Below, piece by piece: positions 63,981-64,000 of a stretch of 64,000 nt of DNA. The position numbers and the translations under genes are program-made. The stretch spans positions 372,001 to 436,000 of the forward strand of contig NZ_FQVP01000001.1 in assembly GCF_900129395.1 (NCBI RefSeq). Direction: 5' to 3'. Within the stretch, counting starts at the first letter, position 1, and the number at the start of each line of letters is the position of its first letter. Source of the stretch: Pseudosulfitobacter pseudonitzschiae (GTDB lineage Bacteria > Pseudomonadota > Alphaproteobacteria > Rhodobacterales > Rhodobacteraceae). The notes below the pieces were generated by a model that made no database searches, was not told the origin of the DNA, and saw only the letters and a program-made list of their open reading frames with translations.

Positions 63981-64000
63981 CGTAAAACCTCTTTGGAAAA

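Overview
The window looks like chromosomal DNA of a marine alphaproteobacterium of the Rhodobacterales (Roseobacter group). This is inferred from high GC, gene content and gene order: a lexA with an alphaproteobacterial GTTC-N7-GTTC box, a split trp cluster (trpE apart from trpGDC) next to moaC-moeA-lexA-comEC-gltX-gltA, a B12-dependent class II ribonucleotide reductase, carboxyspermidine-type polyamine genes, and a holin/endolysin pair of the gene-transfer-agent (GTA) type inside the cytochrome c maturation genes. About 56 protein genes, one tRNA-Pro, two families of dispersed palindromic intergenic repeats and many terminators and operators can be supported. No prophage, insertion sequence or CRISPR array is visible.

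Layout. 1-7.3 kb: the end of a MoxR-type AAA ATPase and its CoxE-like VWA partner, a repeat, a DUF4239 membrane protein, purL, a PRC-barrel protein and a LysR regulator. 7.5-19.2 kb: a large rightward block with a fused indolepyruvate oxidoreductase, an acyltransferase, murI, argC, ccmE, GTA-type endolysin and holin, ccmF, ccmH and a PaaG-like isomerase. 19.2-26.8 kb: an RTX-repeat protein, gltA, gltX, comEC and lexA. 26.8-40.2 kb: a leftward block with moeA, moaC, trpC, trpD, trpG, an M14-family hydrolase, trpE, a PpiD-like chaperone, an aminotransferase, gpt, a LysE transporter and fabI, interrupted by a rightward yibQ-like gene.

40.3-52.1 kb: pdxH, a two-domain cold-shock protein, DUF192, tRNA-Pro, a lipoprotein, nrdJ with a small zinc-ribbon protein, then a polyamine neighbourhood (glutathionylspermidine-synthase-like ATP-grasp protein, DUF1190 lipoprotein, carboxynorspermidine decarboxylase and synthase). 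52.1-64 kb: a MocR regulator divergent from an MFS exporter, an ECF sigma factor divergent from an EF-hand protein, an orphan non-pyrrolysine MttB-family methyltransferase, an outer-membrane beta-barrel, a TPM-domain protein, mntR with an MFS transporter, and a VWA protein with seven tandem 85-residue repeats.

The points most worth a second look are: the GTA-type lysis cassette between ccmE and ccmF with a CtrA-like TTAACCAT upstream; the two dispersed repeat families (one pair inverted, one pair direct and carrying nested hairpins) that share a TTAAGTGGCA core; the phased 2x2 direct repeats just behind lexA; the operator candidates in front of nrdJ, mntR and the indolepyruvate oxidoreductase; and the recent internal duplication in the VWA repeat protein.
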